Under the pieces are notes generated by a model, which saw only the letters and a list, made by a program, of their open reading frames with translations, was not told the DNA's origin and ran no database searches. From the NCBI GenBank assembly GCA_001899685.1, contig MKWG01000021.1, forward strand, positions 1 through 64,000: a stretch of 64,000 nt of DNA, given 5' to 3'. This document shows positions 61,324 to 64,000 of the stretch, piece by piece. How positions within the stretch are numbered: the stretch's first letter is position 1; the number at the start of each line of letters is the position of its first letter. The stretch is from Sphingobacteriales bacterium 44-15. GTDB taxonomy: Bacteria > Bacteroidota > Bacteroidia > Chitinophagales > Chitinophagaceae. Position numbers and translations under genes: made by a program.

Positions 61324-63591
61324 TTATGGTTCAAGCGCAAAGGCTGCCACCCTGTACGGTGCATCTTTGCCTGTTTGCCTGTAGGTGCCATCGGTAGCCA
61401 TGGCTATTACAGACAGCGTTTCCGCAAATGCCGCTTTGCCTTCACCATTGTTGTAGCAGGTATCAAGCAATTGCAGCGGTGTGAAATGCCTGCTGTAGAT
61501 CCCTGCGCTCAGGGTGTAGCCGGAGGCGCTGTCAATCACCATTCCGGAGGCGCCGGCATTAGCTACAGCTCCGCAGGTGCCCTTGGTTACGCCAAAGCTG
61601 AATACAGAGAAGTTATTGGGATGAGTAGCGAGGAATGACAGCTCAAGGTCGGCTTCCACACCACCGGGTTTGTATTTTACAAAACCACAACAATCAGTAG
61701 CCGCAGGATCGCCATTTACATTCACTGTAAATATCTGCGACTGGCATGCGCTGTTATCTATTCTCACCAGCATTTTAAATGCATCGGCAGTAGTAACTGT
61801 GGGCGCCTGCAGGTATTCGTTGGGCGCATTCACGCTGGTATCCCCGTCATTATAATCCGGGACCTTGAACAGGGTCTTCGGCAGATTGAAAAGCTGGTTG
61901 CCCGCCTGGTCAAACAATTCCAGCACAAACTCATAAAGCCCGTCGCCGCCGTCCATAGCGCCATTCTTCAGTTGGGAAGAATCAAATCCTATCGTATGCG
62001 TATTGTGTGTGCGCTCGTACCATTGCGGGTCTGTTTCCGCCCTGTTGAATGGAGCCATTGCCGGAGAAGTAGGCGGGATAATGTAAACATCATTGCTCGG
62101 TCCTACGGTAAATGGCCCCAGCTTCACACTGTCGTGACCGATCTGTTCGTCGCCGTTGGCGTCAATATAGGTAAAGTCATACGCTTTCATCTCTATATTA
62201 TTCAGCGTTTCCCAACTACCGGATACCGGTGAGAGGTCTGCGTCCCCCACTTTCCTGTAGCGCCACCTGTAGTGATAAATGCCGGTGCCGGGCAGGTTGC
62301 TCCCAAAGCCCATGTAGAAACCCGGGCTGCCGCCAAAGGGACGCTTATAATCCCCGGCAACAGTAGATAAAAATCCATCATAAACGGCAGCGGCATCCGT
62401 AAGCCCTATGCGGTTATAGCTGACCGACTGCCCGGGAGGCGGCTGCAGCACATTGAACTGGTTGATATGCGATACGCTGGTGCTGCCAATGCTCCTGATC
62501 CATACCAGCTCGCCGGGGATGGGGCAGTTGCAGCAGCAGTCGCCCGGCACACGCGGATCGGTGATGTGAATATTGATATTAGTACCGCAGGCATAATCCC
62601 AGTAAGTATAGCAGGGCACCGGCGGGCGGTATACCGTAGTCCATACACCATTGATCAGGTATTCGATCCAGATATATACATCCGGCTTATCTCCAAAGCA
62701 GAGGTAAGATATGTTGGTGTCGAAACGCCCGTTGGCATCTGTATATACTACTTTGCGCTCAGTGCAACGGTAAAAATAAGGCCACCACCAGGGCCACAGG
62801 CAAAACCAGGGATGCAGCAATGCATAGTTGCTTACAATGGTTTCACGAACCAGGTTAAGGTTGCCGGAAGCAAGTTTTTGCCTTATGTCGAGACTTAATT
62901 CAGGCAGTGCTGCTGCGGCTTCCATCTGCTGCTGTTCCGAAGAAGTTGTTTTGAAGATATTCTCTCCGCCGGCCGCCGCCGCTCTGGAAAAGATCTGCTC
63001 AAACGGCGGAGGATCCGGAATGGGTATGGGATTACGGAGGATCTCTTCAGGATGCAGGATTGCATCCGGGATCTTTGCGATGATGTTATCCGGTATCCGG
63101 TAGATCCAGTACCGGATAGCATCAATTTCACAAATATGCACGCGCGCCCTGCATACTGCACGGTCTGTCCAGGTGTTCCCGATATGAAACCATTTGGACA
63201 CTTTTCCCGTAACCCGGCAATTACAGAAGGACCAAAACTGCGCCACAGCATCCGGCACAGGCAATATGCTGATATTGCCCTGCAGGTCGGCGCTCAAAAC
63301 AGCCTCATAGGGTTTATAATTTTCCAGGTCTTCAATAGTAGTTACCTGCTGAATTTTTTTATCAGAAACAGGAGCGATGAACACCCTTAATTCTTTGGGG
63401 TCAAAGCTGCCCGGTTGTTTGCGTGCAGCGGTGGCTGCATCGGAGAGATTGAATTCAAGCCTGTTTTCTTTTACAGGCTGGCGCTGCAGGAACAGCCCGT
63501 TACAATAAAACAGGAAGCCTATCAGCGAGATATCTTCTGCGGGCCTGCTGTCGAACTCCACAGCAAGAGAAAGTCTTTTAATAGTTGCCAT
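61324..63591 (-). CDS. Large aromatic- and Cys-rich protein, 755 aa, unknown
   Basis: No family recognised. No signal peptide. N-terminal region (1-110) with RLSLAVEFDSRPAEDISLIG; a Cys-containing segment (WSFCNCRVTGKVSKWF, RAVCRARVHICEID); a striking WFCLWPWWWPYFYRC near residue 265; a carboxypeptidase-regulatory-like stretch (VVYTDANGRFDTNISYLCFG); GDCCCNCPIPGELVWI near 355; then beta-sandwich-like domains to the end. The architecture suggests a structural or adhesin-like multidomain beta protein. The two small genes downstream on the same strand probably belong to the same unit. Confidence 0.75.
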   Translation of the reverse strand: MATIKRLSLAVEFDSRPAEDISLIGFLFYCNGLFLQRQPVKENRLEFNLSDAATAARKQPGSFDPKELRVFIAPVSDKKIQQVTTIEDLENYKPYEAVLSADLQGNISILPVPDAVAQFWSFCNCRVTGKVSKWFHIGNTWTDRAVCRARVHICEIDAIRYWIYRIPDNIIAKIPDAILHPEEILRNPIPIPDPPPFEQIFSRAAAAGGENIFKTTSSEQQQMEAAAALPELSLDIRQKLASGNLNLVRETIVSNYALLHPWFCLWPWWWPYFYRCTERKVVYTDANGRFDTNISYLCFGDKPDVYIWIEYLINGVWTTVYRPPVPCYTYWDYACGTNINIHITDPRVPGDCCCNCPIPGELVWIRSIGSTSVSHINQFNVLQPPPGQSVSYNRIGLTDAAAVYDGFLSTVAGDYKRPFGGSPGFYMGFGSNLPGTGIYHYRWRYRKVGDADLSPVSGSWETLNNIEMKAYDFTYIDANGDEQIGHDSVKLGPFTVGPSNDVYIIPPTSPAMAPFNRAETDPQWYERTHNTHTIGFDSSQLKNGAMDGGDGLYEFVLELFDQAGNQLFNLPKTLFKVPDYNDGDTSVNAPNEYLQAPTVTTADAFKMLVRIDNSACQSQIFTVNVNGDPAATDCCGFVKYKPGGVEADLELSFLATHPNNFSVFSFGVTKGTCGAVANAGASGMVIDSASGYTLSAGIYSRHFTPLQLLDTCYNNGEGKAAFAETLSVIAMATDGTYRQTGKDAPYRVAAFALEP

Positions 63592-63727
63592 AACCGGATA
63601 TTTTAAAGAAGTTGTGAGGAATCGTTATGTAGAAAAAAGATATGACCGGAGCGTGGCGGCCCTTTGATCCTGATTGATATGGGGGACATAAAGTAAAGGT
63701 TTAATGGCTAACCGGATGATGATGGCG

Positions 63728-63832
63728 GTTATCGTGAAAAGTGAGACGTGAAAGGTGAATAGTCAGTGCTGAGAACCGGTTGTTTTTAGCGTTTCACATC
63801 TCACGTCTTTCCTCTGTCCTCTCACGATTGCA
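63728..63832. repeat. Family A inverted repeat
   Basis: Starts gttatcgtgaaaagtgagac and ends gtttcacatctcacgtc, tgtcctctcacgattgc. It overlaps the 3' end of the small frame below. Confidence 0.6.
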
Positions 63833-63962
63833 TCTGTGTGTATGCAGGAATAACCGCAATTATCCCCCGCGGCAGCAGGAGCGATTGAATAAAATCCATT
63901 ATGCCGGTGTAAGATATCCCGGCAGCCCTGGTTTTGAATGTGGCATTGAGCATGACCTTCAT
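63822..63962 (-). CDS. Possible small protein, 46 aa
   Basis: Starts MKVMLNATFKTRAAGISYTG; a hydrophobic stretch IIAVIPAYTQ lies near the end. No family recognised. The stop codon falls in a family A repeat. Otherwise the region 63592-64000 has no gene. Confidence 0.25.
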   Translation of the reverse strand: MKVMLNATFKTRAAGISYTGIMDFIQSLLLPRGIIAVIPAYTQMQS

Positions 63963-64000
63963 TTTTAAATGATTTTATGTGATAAAAGCTCAAAGGGAAA

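Overview
The window looks like the chromosome of a Bacteroidota bacterium, most likely a Chitinophagaceae relative. The protein families fit this: LytTR two-component pairs, GntR regulators with a sugar-binding domain, a MerR/M23/L,D-transpeptidase/amidase block, and DUF1501/DUF1553 proteins. Several promoters carry the Bacteroidota -7 box TAnnTTTG (upstream of the genes at 2850(-), 3153, 12320(-), 26812 and 32016), and Shine-Dalgarno signals are weak. The genus is not resolved. There are no rRNA genes, no CRISPR array and no recognisable insertion sequence with a transposase.

Layout. 1-9.5 kb: partial metallo-beta-lactamase-fold hydrolase, a large secreted protein with a possible clan CD (caspase/clostripain-like) dyad, a response regulator/histidine kinase pair, polysaccharide deacetylase, gltX and a universal stress protein. 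9.5-24 kb, nearly all minus strand: a GntR / LytS-type kinase / LytTR regulator operon with a likely operator, a haem c lipoprotein, a GH78 alpha-L-rhamnosidase, gpsA, a TolC/adaptor export pair, a PLP trans-sulfuration enzyme and Dps. 24-31.7 kb: alaS, then a cell-wall group (M23 peptidase, MerR, L,D-transpeptidase, amidase), a Dabb protein and tag. 32-41.2 kb: an RtcB-family ligase and a four-gene cluster of Planctomycetes-type proteins (haem-binding PSCyt/DUF1549/LamG/DUF1553, Tat-exported DUF1501, Tat-exported beta-propeller, membrane haem protein with leucine-rich repeats). 41.7-42.3 kb: MarC.

42.3-53.3 kb is accessory DNA. It starts at a tRNA-Arg(CCG) gene flanked by two tRNA-like copies whose loops are filled with GC-rich palindromes, with a small GIY-YIG nuclease gene lodged between tRNA copies. 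A frameshifted toxin-like gene with an HTH antitoxin, a decayed second GIY-YIG gene and an XRE regulator with a clear inverted-repeat operator follow. Next comes an overlapping two-gene operon, a GHKL-type ATPase plus a large protein with phosphoribosyltransferase-like segments, and then a membrane-anchored coiled-coil protein. DinD, a metallophosphoesterase joined to a RhuM remnant, and another XRE protein complete the stretch. The ATPase/PRTase-like operon is the best candidate here for an undescribed (possibly conflict or defence) system.

53.4-64 kb: an endonuclease Q-like repair enzyme, a minus-strand block of small accessory genes (MmcQ/YjbR, serine hydrolase, DinB, OsmC, hypothetical), an MFS/ROK sugar uptake pair, and a group of three proteins including a 755-residue aromatic- and Cys-rich protein of unknown role.

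Non-coding DNA is unusually organised. At least four families of dispersed palindromic repeats occupy the intergenic spaces (called A, B, C and D below), and family D has entered tRNA-like sequences and other copies of itself.
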